A stretch of 64,000 nucleotides of DNA. Source: Dickeya poaceiphila (GTDB lineage Bacteria; Pseudomonadota; Gammaproteobacteria; Enterobacterales; Enterobacteriaceae). The position numbers were made by a program, and so were the translations under genes. Positions within the stretch are counted from its first letter, which is position 1, and each line of letters opens with the position of its first letter. Positions 1 through 12,147 of the stretch are shown one piece after another. The stretch covers positions 3,968,001 to 4,032,000 of the forward strand of contig NZ_CP042220.2 of NCBI RefSeq assembly GCF_007858975.2, given 5' to 3'. Under the pieces are notes generated by a model, which worked only from the letters and a program-made list of their open reading frames with translations, was not told the origin of the DNA and did not search any database.

Positions 1-52
1 ACAACGGGTAACGGTCAGCCCAGTGATAAAGCCCCGTCCATCGGTGAAACAT
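1..52 (-). CDS. Start of an unidentified gene, possibly an ABC permease (partial)
   Basis: An open frame begins at an ATG at 52 (or an in-frame GTG at 58) and runs off the left edge. About 17 codons are visible. An AGG-type ribosome-binding site lies just upstream, inside the end of the preceding solute-binding protein gene. Only 16 bases separate that gene's stop codon (69) from this ATG, so the two are probably in one operon. The visible residues are too few to identify a family. That it is a transporter permease is inferred only from its position after a solute-binding protein. Confidence 0.4.
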   Translation of the reverse strand, partial: MFHRWTGLYHWADRYPL

Positions 53-68
53 CGTCACGTTACCTGCC

Positions 69-1610
69 TCAGGCCAGCCACACTTTTTCCGCTGCACGGT
101 TGCCGCTCAGCGGGAAGCCCGGAATGGCATTCAATCCCTTCACGTTGGTACTGCAGGCGTCAAGCGCGTCGGCGTACAGCGGAATGATTTCGCTGCTGTT
201 GTCCACCAGCATCACCTGAATATCGTGATAGATCTGACGGCGCTTATCTTCGTTGACTTCACCACGCGCCGCACGCACCAACTGATCGAAAGAATCGTTC
301 TTCCAGGCTGATTCGTTCCACGGTGCCTGACTGGTGAACACCAGCGACAGCAACGCGTCGGCAGTCGGACGTACCGACCAGTTGGAGGAGACAAACGGTT
401 TTTTCATCCAGACATTGTCCCAGAAAGCATCATCCGGCTCGCGCTCCACATTGAGCGTAATACCGGCTTTCTGTGCCGACGCCTGATACAACTGACCGGC
501 ATCCACCGCGCCGGGGAAACCGGCATCAGCGACAGAGAGCGTCAGTGGGCCGCTGAAACCGGCTTTCTGCCAGTGCCATTTGGCTTTTTCCGGGTCGTAC
601 GGACGCTGGGGAATGTCTTTGGCGAAGTAACGGTTAGACGGAAAAATCGGATTGTCGTTGGCAACGCTGGCGTAGCCGCCCAACACGGTATCGATAATCT
701 GCTGGCGATCAATCGCGTATTTCAGCGCCAGTCGGCCATCTTCATTGTTGAACGGTGCGACATTGCTCAAACCGGGGAAGGTGAAAATCTGGCTGTCACG
801 CGAGCGTAACAGTTGCAGGGTCGGCATGTTCTGAATGCGACCGACGATGCGCGGATTGACGCGGTTGATGATATGCGCCGACCCACTCACCAGCGCCGCC
901 ACACGGGCGGTGGAGTCGTTCATTGCCAGCGTTTCGACTGAATCGACATGGCCGCGCTCGCTGTTCCAGTGATTCGGGTTGCGTTTCACCAGCGTGCGCA
1001 CACCCGGCTGGAAGCTTTCCAGAATAAAAGCGCCGGTGCCGATGCCTTTGTCAAAGCTTTCGTTTTCCGGGGTAATGGCAAAGTGCACATCGCTCAGCAG
1101 CGCGATGAATTCCACGTTCGGTTCGCTCAGGCGGATGGTCACTTCATGGCTGCCGGTAGCGTCCATCGTCACCACCGGGTCGAGATAGCCTTTCACCGAC
1201 GAGCTGGATTTCTCGCCACGGTGGTGATTGAGCGAGTAGATCACGTCTTTGGCGCTGAGCGTGCGGCCATCATGAAACTGCACGCCTTTGCGAATAGTCA
1301 ACACCCAGGTGCGACCACCGTCTTTGCTGTCCCAGGATTCGGCCAGCGACGGCACCAGTTCGCCTTTTTCATCCAGTTCCAGCAGGTTATTAAACAGTTG
1401 GGAACCCACGAAATACATATAAGTTTCGAACCAAAATGCCGGGTCGAGACGGTCAGTGCTGGAGGCGTTATCCACCCCGACAATCAGGTGGCCACCTTTT
1501 TTCGGTTGTGCAACCGCGTCCGCTCCCCAGGCAGCGCTCAGCGGCCAGCCGGTAGTGGCCGCCGCGACGGACAGGGCGCAGGCGCTCTTAATAAAATGGC
1601 GACGATTCAT
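69..1610 (-). CDS. ABC transporter substrate-binding protein, family 5 (peptide/nickel/opine type)
   Basis: This 513-residue periplasmic binding protein should capture a solute and deliver it to a membrane ABC permease. The N-terminus has a twin-arginine signal (RRHFIK at residues 3-8), then a hydrophobic stretch and an Ala-rich cleavage region near residue 29, so export is probably through Tat. The mature part has the family-5 layout, including a LAESW...WVLTIRKGVQFHDG block near residues 89-115 and a segment with YAIDRQQI near residue 300. The gene lies 70 bp downstream of the methyltransferase gene on the same strand and directly ahead of another open frame. Family 5 binds peptides, nickel, opines and other ligands, so the substrate cannot be read from sequence. 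The neighbour makes a methylated or sulfur-containing compound worth considering. Confidence 0.85.
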   Translation of the reverse strand: MNRRHFIKSACALSVAAATTGWPLSAAWGADAVAQPKKGGHLIVGVDNASSTDRLDPAFWFETYMYFVGSQLFNNLLELDEKGELVPSLAESWDSKDGGRTWVLTIRKGVQFHDGRTLSAKDVIYSLNHHRGEKSSSSVKGYLDPVVTMDATGSHEVTIRLSEPNVEFIALLSDVHFAITPENESFDKGIGTGAFILESFQPGVRTLVKRNPNHWNSERGHVDSVETLAMNDSTARVAALVSGSAHIINRVNPRIVGRIQNMPTLQLLRSRDSQIFTFPGLSNVAPFNNEDGRLALKYAIDRQQIIDTVLGGYASVANDNPIFPSNRYFAKDIPQRPYDPEKAKWHWQKAGFSGPLTLSVADAGFPGAVDAGQLYQASAQKAGITLNVEREPDDAFWDNVWMKKPFVSSNWSVRPTADALLSLVFTSQAPWNESAWKNDSFDQLVRAARGEVNEDKRRQIYHDIQVMLVDNSSEIIPLYADALDACSTNVKGLNAIPGFPLSGNRAAEKVWLA

Positions 1611-1680
1611 ATTGTGTTCCCTTCCTAGAATGCTTATCCGTTAAGGATGGTTATTATCGTTATAAAAATAACCGCCGGGA

Positions 1681-2589
1681 TTACCCCTGACGGTTGAACG
1701 CCTGTGCCAGACGGGCGATGTGTTCCGGGCCAATGCCGCAGCAGCCGCCGACTATCGACGCCCCCTGCGCCACCCATTCCTGCGCCCATTGCAGGTAGCC
1801 TTCCGGGTGCGTATCAGTGCGCAAGCGGCTCAGTCCTTCGTTCGCGCCACGCTGGTTATCGTCAGGCTCGAAGGCATTGGCATACACGCCCACCCCCATC
1901 GCGGCAGGTTGTGCTTTCAGCGTCGCACTCGCCTGCGCCACCGCCGACGCCATCACTTCCGGGCGGCTACAGTTGAACAGCAGGTTAGCTGCCCCCAGGC
2001 GGGCGGCCTCCTGCGCGGCGGCGGCCACGGTTTCACCAGAGCGCAGGCGGGCATGACCGTCAGCATCCAGTTCATCCTGCAACGTAAATGACAGCCACAG
2101 TTCACGCGGGTCATTCGCCAGCAGTTCACGCACCAGCGCCACTTCCGCCAGCGAGCTTTGCGTTTCCGCCAGCCACACATCCACGTAGGGGTTCAGGGCA
2201 TCGATCAGTGTTTTCAGAATCGGCGTCGCGGCAGCGACGTTGAACAAATCCGGACGATAAGACCCCAGCACCGGCGGCAGCGAACCGGCGACACGCACCG
2301 GGTGCGACACGGCATCCGCCGCCTGACGCGCCAGTTGCCCGGCCAGCACCGCCAGCGCCTGACCACGAGCGTTAAACTCCGCATCGCCAATATGAAAAGG
2401 CACCACGGCATAGCTGTTGGCGGTAATCACCTGCGCGCCGGCAGCAATAAAGCTGTCATGTACCTGACGCACATACTGCGGCGACTCCATCAGCGCCAGC
2501 GCCGACCACTCCGGCTGACGAAAAGGAGCACCAATGCGAGCCAGTTCACGACCCATTCCTCCGTCCAGAATCAGCACGTTGTTTGACAT
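1681..2589 (-). CDS. mmuM: Homocysteine S-methyltransferase
   Basis: This 302-residue cytosolic enzyme should transfer a methyl group from S-methylmethionine (or S-adenosylmethionine) to homocysteine, giving methionine. The zinc ligands of the family are visible: Cys207 in FNCSRPE and the Cys283-Cys284 pair in GGCCG near the C-terminus. The N-terminal LILDGGMGREL motif is typical. Length fits E. coli MmuM (about 310). In E. coli the partner is the permease MmuP. Here the next gene is an ABC-type binding protein, which suggests a different uptake route feeding the enzyme (inference). The ATG at 2589 is the family start. Confidence 0.92.
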   Translation of the reverse strand: MSNNVLILDGGMGRELARIGAPFRQPEWSALALMESPQYVRQVHDSFIAAGAQVITANSYAVVPFHIGDAEFNARGQALAVLAGQLARQAADAVSHPVRVAGSLPPVLGSYRPDLFNVAAATPILKTLIDALNPYVDVWLAETQSSLAEVALVRELLANDPRELWLSFTLQDELDADGHARLRSGETVAAAAQEAARLGAANLLFNCSRPEVMASAVAQASATLKAQPAAMGVGVYANAFEPDDNQRGANEGLSRLRTDTHPEGYLQWAQEWVAQGASIVGGCCGIGPEHIARLAQAFNRQG

Positions 2590-2784
2590 CGTCTTTCCTT
2601 CATCACGTCATTACGTAAAAAAATCTTCTGCCACCATACAAAAACCCCATATAGATGTCTAGATGCCTTGATAGCCAAAAGCACAGACTGTCATCAGGCC
2701 AGTGGTGGCGGGGCTGGCAGCGCACCCAGTCATTTTTGTTTATTATTTGTTCAAGACTGATTTCTCTACGATGCTCCAATTTCC

Positions 2785-2798
2785 TTGAGCCAGGTCAA
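2785..2798. promoter_or_regulatory. FNR-like site upstream of nrdD
   Basis: TTGAGCCAGGTCAA matches the FNR consensus TTGAT-N4-ATCAA except at the two inner half-site bases. It lies about 190 bp before the nrdD start and 37 bp before the first NrdR box. FNR activation of nrdDG under anaerobiosis is established in E. coli. Here it is inferred from the motif alone. Confidence 0.5.
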
Positions 2799-2834
2799 TT
2801 TTAGCGCAATAAAACTGCCCCCCCTTACAGGCGA

Positions 2835-2881
2835 ATTCAATATATAGTGTCTATCCTTTTTCAAGAACCCACATATTGTGT
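2835..2881. promoter_or_regulatory. Two tandem NrdR boxes
   Basis: Two 16-bp motifs, at 2835-2850 (attcaatatatagtgt) and 2866-2881 (aacccacatattgtgt), resemble the NrdR consensus ACACWATATATWGTGT. Their starts are 31 bp apart, three helical turns, which is the spacing expected of paired NrdR boxes in enterobacterial nrd promoters. NrdR represses nrd genes when (d)ATP is plentiful. The boxes lie 95-141 bp before the nrdD ATG. Confidence 0.8.
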
Positions 2882-2975
2882 TTATCCACAAAGCATCCAC
2901 AACCTCTGTACCCGTTGTCAGTTGCGGCTTTTTCCTGTGGATAACCTTAACAAAGGAAACACACCGAGGAACAAC

Positions 2976-5114
<2,139 letters not shown>

Positions 5115-5173
5115 CAGTCTGCGCGGTGCGCTCGGTGGGCGCGGTCCGTGCACGATTGCAGCGTTAAGCTGAT

Positions 5174-5195
5174 GCCGCCCGACGGGCGGCTTTTT
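5174..5195 (+). terminator. Terminator-like hairpin between nrdD and nrdG
   Basis: A 7-bp all-GC stem (GCCGCCC/GGGCGGC) with a 3-base loop is followed directly by five T. It has full intrinsic-terminator form and sits between two genes normally cotranscribed, 15 bp before the nrdG ATG. It could lower nrdG expression relative to nrdD. Confidence 0.7.
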
Positions 5196-5209
5196 GGACG
5201 GTCATCGCT

Positions 5210-5674
5210 ATGAACTACCATCAATACTATCCGGTGGATGTGGTCAACGGTCCGGGAACACGCTGTACGCTGTTTGTGGCAGGCTGCGAACATCAGTGCC
5301 CCGGCTGCTATAACCAGAGCACCTGGCGACTGAACTCCGGGCACCTTTTCACACAGGAAATGGAAGATCGCATCATCGCCGATCTGCAAAATACCGACCT
5401 GCCTTTGCAAGGGCTGTCGCTGTCAGGCGGCGACCCGCTGCACCCGCAAAACGTGCCTGATGTGTTGCGGCTGTTGCAACGGGTGCATGACGAATGTCCC
5501 GGTAAAAACATCTGGATGTGGACCGGCTACCGGCTGGATGAACTGACGCCGGAACAGCGCAACGTGGTAGACCTGATCAATGTCCTGGTGGATGGTCGCT
5601 TCGTGCAGGAACAACGGGATTTGACGCTAATGTGGCGTGGCAGCCGTAATCAGGTGATTCATCACCTGCGCTAA
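5210..5674 (+). CDS. nrdG: Anaerobic ribonucleotide reductase-activating protein (radical SAM)
   Basis: This 154-residue radical-SAM activase installs the glycyl radical on NrdD. The [4Fe-4S] ligands are visible as CEHQCPGC, i.e. Cys26, Cys30 and Cys33, and the SAM-binding SGGDPL motif follows near residue 75. Length matches E. coli NrdG (154). The ATG at 5210 gives the usual MNYHQYYPVDVVNGPG start. The gene is 95 bp downstream of nrdD and separated from it by a terminator-like hairpin. Confidence 0.98.
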   Translation: MNYHQYYPVDVVNGPGTRCTLFVAGCEHQCPGCYNQSTWRLNSGHLFTQEMEDRIIADLQNTDLPLQGLSLSGGDPLHPQNVPDVLRLLQRVHDECPGKNIWMWTGYRLDELTPEQRNVVDLINVLVDGRFVQEQRDLTLMWRGSRNQVIHHLR

Positions 5675-5743
5675 TACGTCTCAGCGCAGGCCAGCCGTGT
5701 GGCGCACACACCAACGGCAACAATCACTAACGCTGGGGATGGG

Positions 5744-6220
<477 letters not shown>

Positions 6221-6786
6221 TTAATCCTTGCCTGACCGGATAGCATCAGTCCCTGTCATCGTGAACTGCATAACATGCCACTTCCAGGGCAAAATACGGA
6301 CCTATTACACGGCTATTCTACCCTTCATTGATAGAAAAAACGGATAACATCTTCACATAAAGGGAAATTTTAGTGCTATGCTCAAACAGAGTCTCCCCCG
6401 GTCGGCATAATCATCGCCGCCAGAGTGCACACGGACCGCGCACCCAGTGGAGTAATACTGCGGGCACAGAAAGCATAACGGCAAAAACATACCGTTAATT
6501 GCAACTTATTCCGGTTATTCTGCCTTCGGTCTGATACCACCTTACCATTCAGCACGACCGACAGCAGATTATTGAAAAAATGTGAAGCGAATAAAACATT
6601 ACTCAATAAGGCTTTGATTTTCTCCACTATCTGTATCCTAAATAAAATCATACGACTGACCGTGGAGAAATAAGGGGATACAACCTGGTATTTAACATAC
6701 CGGAAACCAATTATATAACAGCCCTTTACCACTACTAATAATAAGCATTACCGCATTAAAGGTGAAAAACTCAGCAAGTAGCTATA

Positions 6787-6828
6787 ATTGGATTAAGAAA
6801 GACATTGGATTAAGAAAACAATTGGATA
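6787..6828. repeat. 17-bp tandem repeat, about 2.5 copies
   Basis: The unit attggattaagaaa plus three variable bases occurs at 6787-6803 and 6804-6820, with a partial third copy at 6821-6828. It ends directly at the left end of the ERIC element. The rest of 6197-6786 is AT-rich and noncoding to my eye; I see no convincing gene there. Confidence 0.85.
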
Positions 6829-6953
6829 TACCCAAAATAATTCGAGTTGCAGGAAGGCGGCAAGAGAGTGAATCCCGATGAGCTTACTCTAGTAAGTGAT
6901 TCGGGTGAGCGAACGCAGCCAACACACCTGCAACTTGAAGTATGACGGGTATA
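6827..6953 (+). repeat. ERIC element (127 bp, full length)
   Basis: The segment is bounded by inverted ends (TATACCC ... GGGTATA) and is exactly 127 bp, the canonical ERIC length. The inner arms gtgaatcccgatgagcttac and gtaagtgattcgggtgagcg are near-consensus ERIC core, folding into a long hairpin. ERIC elements are nonautonomous palindromic repeats of Enterobacterales intergenic regions. This one lies 260 bp upstream of a chemoreceptor gene and may be transcribed with it. Confidence 0.95.
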
Positions 6954-7213
6954 GAAGTAAAAATCGAATTAAAGCAACGTGTTTTACATCGTTCGGACTG
7001 CGAAAAGGCGGTACCGGGGAGAAACATATCGACCTAATCATCACGTCGTTATGACATAGGCAATCGGACATATCGCAAGGGGAAATAACACAAAACAAGT
7101 CAGCAGAACCGATTCACCTGAGAATATCTGCTTTTACAGTTTATTAAATATATCCGTTACGTTGTACATATTGGGAATCTGACAACCAGTTGCAGAAATA
7201 CCCAGGAGAGAAA

Positions 7214-8893
7214 ATGAAAAACTACAAAATTGGTATTCGGCTATCAGTGGGGTTTGGGATACTTATCGCGTTTTCGTTGATCATGCTTGCCAGCGGCATT
7301 TATCAGCTAAACCAAATTACCCAGAATGCTGAGCGCATCATGCAAGTCCCTCTGCGCAAAGAGCGGCTGGTGGCGGACTGGGCGGCGACGCTTTCCGCCG
7401 GTATACAGCGAACCACCGCCACCGCGCGCAGCAGTGACCCCTCGCTGGCGCAGGTTTTCGCAGCAGATAACGCCAAGGCCACCAAAGAGAACAATGAACG
7501 TGTAGAAAAATTTACCGAGCTGGTGTCATTGAATGAAGAAAAGGCGCTGCTGGATAAATTAAACGCTGACCGTCAGGCCTATATCAAAGCGCGAGATGAA
7601 ATTTTCAGCGCTAAGGCCGCAGGGAACGCTGAACAGGCTAAACAAGCCTTTGAACAAAAGCTGCTGCCTATCTCTGTTGAATACCAAAAAAGCATGAACA
7701 CCTTGCGCGACTATCAACGCAACGGCATTGACCGGATGCAGGTGGAGATTAGCGAACGCGCCAGGAGCAGCTATTTCTTTCTTGGCATACTTGGGGCGTT
7801 GATTACTATCATCGGCTCCGTGCTCGCCTGGGTACTGACCCGCAGCATTGTGCAGCCGTTGCAAAAAGCGGTACAGGTGACATATGCCGTCGCCAAGGGT
7901 GATCTGACCGAAATGATTTCCGCGCAAGGCCGCGATGAGCTGGCGCAGTTGCAACACGCGCTACATGAAATGACGTCTCAGTTACGCACCGTAGTCGGCG
8001 ACGTGCGCGAAGGGTCTGAAGCCATTGCCGGTGCATCGTCTCAGCTTTCGGTGGGCAATCAGGATCTCTCCAACCGCACCGAAGAACAGTCCGCAGCACT
8101 GCAGGAAACCGCAGCGTCTATCGAACAGCTCACCTCAACCGTTAAACAAAACGCCGATAACGCCAGACAAGCCAGCCAGTTGGCGCAAGACACCGCCAAT
8201 CAGGCTCAATCCGGTGGTCAACTGGTGGGCGAAGTGGTGCAAACCATGGGCGCTATCGATAGTTCTTCGAAGAAAATCGTCGATATTATCGGCGTTATCG
8301 ACAGCATCGCTTTCCAGACCAATATTCTGGCGCTCAATGCGGCGGTTGAAGCGGCTCGTGCCGGCGAACAGGGCCGTGGATTTGCAGTAGTAGCCAGCGA
8401 AGTACGCAGCCTGGCCCAACGCAGCGCTTCCGCCGCCAGAGAAATCAAAGAACTGATTAGCCATTCCGTAGAAACCGTGGACGCGGGGAACCGACTGGTG
8501 GAAAAAGCCGGTGCATCCATTCAGGGGATTGTGGATGGGGTGCGCAAAGTGAGCGAACTGGTAGGTGAAATCAGCATCGCCAGCCAGGAGCAGTCACTTG
8601 GCATCGAACAGGTGAATATGGCCATCAATAAGATGGAACAGACCACATTGCAAAACGCCTCACTGGTGAGAGAAGGCAATAACGCGACACAAGCCTTGCA
8701 GCAGCAGGCAGAGCAGTTAAAACAGGTGGTTAGTATCTTCCATTTGGGCGGCACAAGGGCTGACGCTTATCACCAACCCAGCAGCAGACCAATGCTTTCA
8801 GCCTCCCCTGCTCCAGCCAAAACGCTGGCCTTAAAACCGGCGGCGTCATCACGCAAAACGGCAGGCAGCGAGGATGACTGGCATTCCTTTTAA
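7214..8893 (+). CDS. Methyl-accepting chemotaxis protein
   Basis: This transmembrane chemoreceptor signals ligand binding to CheA/CheW. It has 559 residues from the ATG at 7214, chosen for its AGGAG 5 bp upstream; an ATG at 7190 would add 8 residues. Order: TM1 at about 8-28, a four-helix periplasmic ligand domain of about 160 residues, TM2 at about 187-207, HAMP to about 260, then the long methyl-accepting coiled coil. The signalling tip [20 protein letters not shown] is intact. The C-terminus ends DDWHSF, an xWxxF tether of the NWETF type that recruits CheR/CheB, so this is a high-abundance-type receptor. The ligand is not evident. Confidence 0.96.
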   Translation: MKNYKIGIRLSVGFGILIAFSLIMLASGIYQLNQITQNAERIMQVPLRKERLVADWAATLSAGIQRTTATARSSDPSLAQVFAADNAKATKENNERVEKFTELVSLNEEKALLDKLNADRQAYIKARDEIFSAKAAGNAEQAKQAFEQKLLPISVEYQKSMNTLRDYQRNGIDRMQVEISERARSSYFFLGILGALITIIGSVLAWVLTRSIVQPLQKAVQVTYAVAKGDLTEMISAQGRDELAQLQHALHEMTSQLRTVVGDVREGSEAIAGASSQLSVGNQDLSNRTEEQSAALQETAASIEQLTSTVKQNADNARQASQLAQDTANQAQSGGQLVGEVVQTMGAIDSSSKKIVDIIGVIDSIAFQTNILALNAAVEAARAGEQGRGFAVVASEVRSLAQRSASAAREIKELISHSVETVDAGNRLVEKAGASIQGIVDGVRKVSELVGEISIASQEQSLGIEQVNMAINKMEQTTLQNASLVREGNNATQALQQQAEQLKQVVSIFHLGGTRADAYHQPSSRPMLSASPAPAKTLALKPAASSRKTAGSEDDWHSF

Positions 8894-8929
8894 GCAGCGT
8901 TTTTAACGCCGTTTGCCGTCAACAACAAA

Positions 8930-8962
8930 CCAGAGGCACCCTTCCCCAAAGGGTGCCTCTGG
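8930..8962. terminator. Bidirectional terminator between the chemoreceptor gene and the CRISPR array
   Basis: A perfect 14-bp stem (CCAGAGGCACCCTT / AAGGGTGCCTCTGG) with a 5-base loop begins 37 bp after the chemoreceptor stop codon. Read on the minus strand it is followed by TTTGTTGTT. It can therefore stop both the plus-strand chemoreceptor transcript and the minus-strand pre-crRNA. Confidence 0.75.
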
Positions 8963-8988
8963 CGCTTCAGCAGTCCCTTTTTGATAAA

Positions 8989-9444
8989 GCGTTTATCCCC
9001 GCTGGCGCGGGGAACACTGGCAGTCCAGCCACGTTGGTGATTACGTCTACGGTTTATCCCCGCTGGTGCGGGGAACACGTTACGGCGAACGCGAAACGCG
9101 TTGTTAGATTCGGTTTATCCCCGCTGGCGCGGGGAACACCTTTCTGCGGTCCTCTTTTCGTGCTGCGATAGCGGTTTATCCCCGCTAGCGCGGGGAACAC
9201 GCACATACACCTTGATTTCCTTGTGCGTATCTCGGTTTATCCCCGCTGGCGCGGGGAACACTCACGCCACATCGTTAAGTCTATGAAAACGTCCGGTTTA
9301 TCCCCGCTGGCGCGGGGAACACTGCTTTTGTTTGCCTGTGAAAGTAAACTATTGCGGTTTATCCCCGCTGGCGCGGGGAACACTCCAGCATGGTGTAACG
9401 TTCGCCGGATTCCCCCGGTTTATCCCCGCTGGCGCGGGGAACAC
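8989..9444 (-). CRISPR. Type I-E CRISPR array, 8 repeats and 7 spacers
   Basis: Eight 29-bp repeats begin at 8989, 9050, 9111, 9172, 9233, 9294, 9355 and 9416. All seven spacers are exactly 32 bp. On the minus strand the repeat begins GTGTTCCCCGCGCCAGC and ends GATAAACCG, the I-E type with stem and 5' handle ATAAACCG. It is read from right to left: the leader is at the cas2 side and the leader-distal repeat at 8989 has altered outer bases (gc for cg). The repeats at 9050 and 9172 each carry one substitution in the stem region. The array is short, which suggests modest acquisition or past loss. Confidence 0.98.
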
Positions 9445-9528
9445 TCTAAAAATATATACCTGTTTTATAAGGTATTTTAAAGGCAGGAAAATTCCACCGA
9501 TTTTTCCCGGTTGTTAAAGAACACTAAC
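9445..9528 (-). promoter_or_regulatory. CRISPR leader
   Basis: This 84-bp AT-rich segment lies between the cas2 stop codon and the leader-proximal repeat and contains homopolymer A/T runs. By position it should promote pre-crRNA transcription and mark the integration end. I could not identify a convincing IHF site by eye. Confidence 0.7.
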
Positions 9529-10742
<1,214 letters not shown>

Positions 10743-10755
10743 GGCAACCTCCCGC

Positions 10756-11403
10756 TTACGCCCGACGCAGCAACAGCAGTCCGCAACCCAGCGCCCGGCT
10801 TTTCCCCAACCCCTGGCTGACCGCCTGCGCAAAACGTTCGGCGTCGGTAATGCGTAGCAGGCCGTCAAAATCCACCGAGCTGAAGCTGACCGGCTCCGTC
10901 TGCTGCGGTTTATACCACCGCTGACGCTGATAACCGTCAACGCGACAGGCATTGACCTCAAACCCCCAGCGCTCTCCCTGACGCGCCAGCCAGTCGGCAG
11001 CGGCCTGCTGCTGACGCGGCCAGATCTCCGCCGGGTCTACCCCTTGTGCTTTAGCCTGATATTTAGCATCCATCAGCACATCGCTGCGCTTTTTCTGGCG
11101 CGTCACCACCGGGTTGGCGCGCAGGGAAAACGCCAGTTGCATCCCGGCGTTCAGTTGCGGTTGCCACGGCTTGGTGTCCACTACAAACAGGTTGTGATCC
11201 TGTCGGGGCGCACAGGCCGAGAGCAGGTAATAGCGGCTGGCATCGGTATGGCAGTCCTGCCGGAACAAAAAGCGGCGCTGCTGCTCCTGCGGGAACAGTT
11301 GCCACAACCACTGATGGCTGGCATAAACCGGCGACGTCAGCCATTTCTCCGCCATCGCCGACGGCAACGCCGCCGGTTGCAGCGTGACTCTGGAAAAGAA
11401 CAT
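10756..11403 (-). CDS. cas6e: CRISPR RNA endonuclease Cas6e
   Basis: This 215-residue endonuclease cleaves pre-crRNA at the base of the repeat stem and stays bound as the Cascade head. The catalytic His is probably His30 in ASHQWLWQLFP, the counterpart of His20 in E. coli. The C-terminal Gly-rich GLGKSRALGCGLLLL loop is intact. The start ATG (11403-11401) overlaps the cas5 stop by one base (TAATG). Cas6e is also expected to process the mini-array at 15881-15959, which keeps the repeat stem. Confidence 0.96.
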   Translation of the reverse strand: MFFSRVTLQPAALPSAMAEKWLTSPVYASHQWLWQLFPQEQQRRFLFRQDCHTDASRYYLLSACAPRQDHNLFVVDTKPWQPQLNAGMQLAFSLRANPVVTRQKKRSDVLMDAKYQAKAQGVDPAEIWPRQQQAAADWLARQGERWGFEVNACRVDGYQRQRWYKPQQTEPVSFSSVDFDGLLRITDAERFAQAVSQGLGKSRALGCGLLLLRRA

Positions 11404-12140
11404 TACTGACCTCCTTTCAGTACGCCGTAGTACTGCACCCGCGTGGTGAACTGCCAGCGCCGACGGCTGGCAGGCTGGTCGCCGCGCACCACTTCCATCA
11501 TCGCGTCGCCCTCTGCAACATCCTCTCCCGGTTCCCAGTAGCAACTGCCATCCGGTTGGTTGATGGGCTCCAATGCCGGGTCATTGAGCAATGGCGTGTT
11601 CTTAACCTGTTGCCACACCTCGGCCAGCGAACCGCACAACAGATGCGGCGACAGCGGCAACGCCAGTGGGCAACTTTTACGACCAAGGTAAAGTGGGAAG
11701 ACCGGGGTGCGTAGGGCCTGCGCCAGTTGTGAGAGCGTGACGGGCGCGCCCTCGGTAGCGCTCACCGCCACGTGGTAATAGGCATCGCAGCGGTATTCAC
11801 GGGCAGTCAGCAGCGTTTCCAGCCCCTGCTCCGGGTCTGAACACAGCTCGTCACGCCGGGTGTAGCGCACCCGTTTGCGGTCTTCACGCGGCATCTGCAC
11901 GGTATGGTAATCACGCAACCAGCCTTCACGGCGGGACAGCAGCCTGAACGCAAAACGGTAGTGCGCGTTAAACTGCGCCAGTCGCTCTTCTTCTTCGCGC
12001 CGAATGCCGAGCGCCGCCGCCAATAACCCCAGCAGCGCAGAACGGCTCGGCACCGGCGCAGAATGGCGCACCTCGCCCACCGCCGGTTCCCCCCACGAAG
12101 CCAGCGGCGCGTAAAGCTGAAACACCAGATACTCTGTCAT
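11403..12140 (-). CDS. cas5e: Cascade subunit Cas5e
   Basis: This 245-residue subunit grips the crRNA 5' handle in Cascade. The N-terminal LVFQLYAPLASWGEPAVGEVR motif is diagnostic. The start at 12140 gives MTEYLVFQL, as in the family, and lies 7 bp after the cas7 stop. The longer frame to 12203 would run into cas7. It is about 20 residues longer than E. coli Cas5e, mainly in the C-terminal part. Confidence 0.96.
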   Translation of the reverse strand: MTEYLVFQLYAPLASWGEPAVGEVRHSAPVPSRSALLGLLAAALGIRREEEERLAQFNAHYRFAFRLLSRREGWLRDYHTVQMPREDRKRVRYTRRDELCSDPEQGLETLLTAREYRCDAYYHVAVSATEGAPVTLSQLAQALRTPVFPLYLGRKSCPLALPLSPHLLCGSLAEVWQQVKNTPLLNDPALEPINQPDGSCYWEPGEDVAEGDAMMEVVRGDQPASRRRWQFTTRVQYYGVLKGGQ

Positions 12141-12147
12141 GCCGGCC

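Noticed and set aside
2847..2975. Upstream extension of nrdD to an ATG at 2847
   Set aside because: The extra 43 residues match nothing in NrdD, run through the NrdR boxes, and the ATG at 2976 has a proper ribosome-binding site.
6382..6732. 116-codon minus-strand frame
   Set aside because: It has no recognisable domain, odd composition for this genome, no good ribosome-binding site, and lies in AT-rich intergenic DNA.
6889..7098. 69-codon minus-strand frame
   Set aside because: It crosses the ERIC element and has no family resemblance.
8953..9517. Several plus-strand frames rich in YPRWRGEH and FIPAGAGNT repeats
   Set aside because: They are translations of the CRISPR repeats, a well-known annotation artefact.
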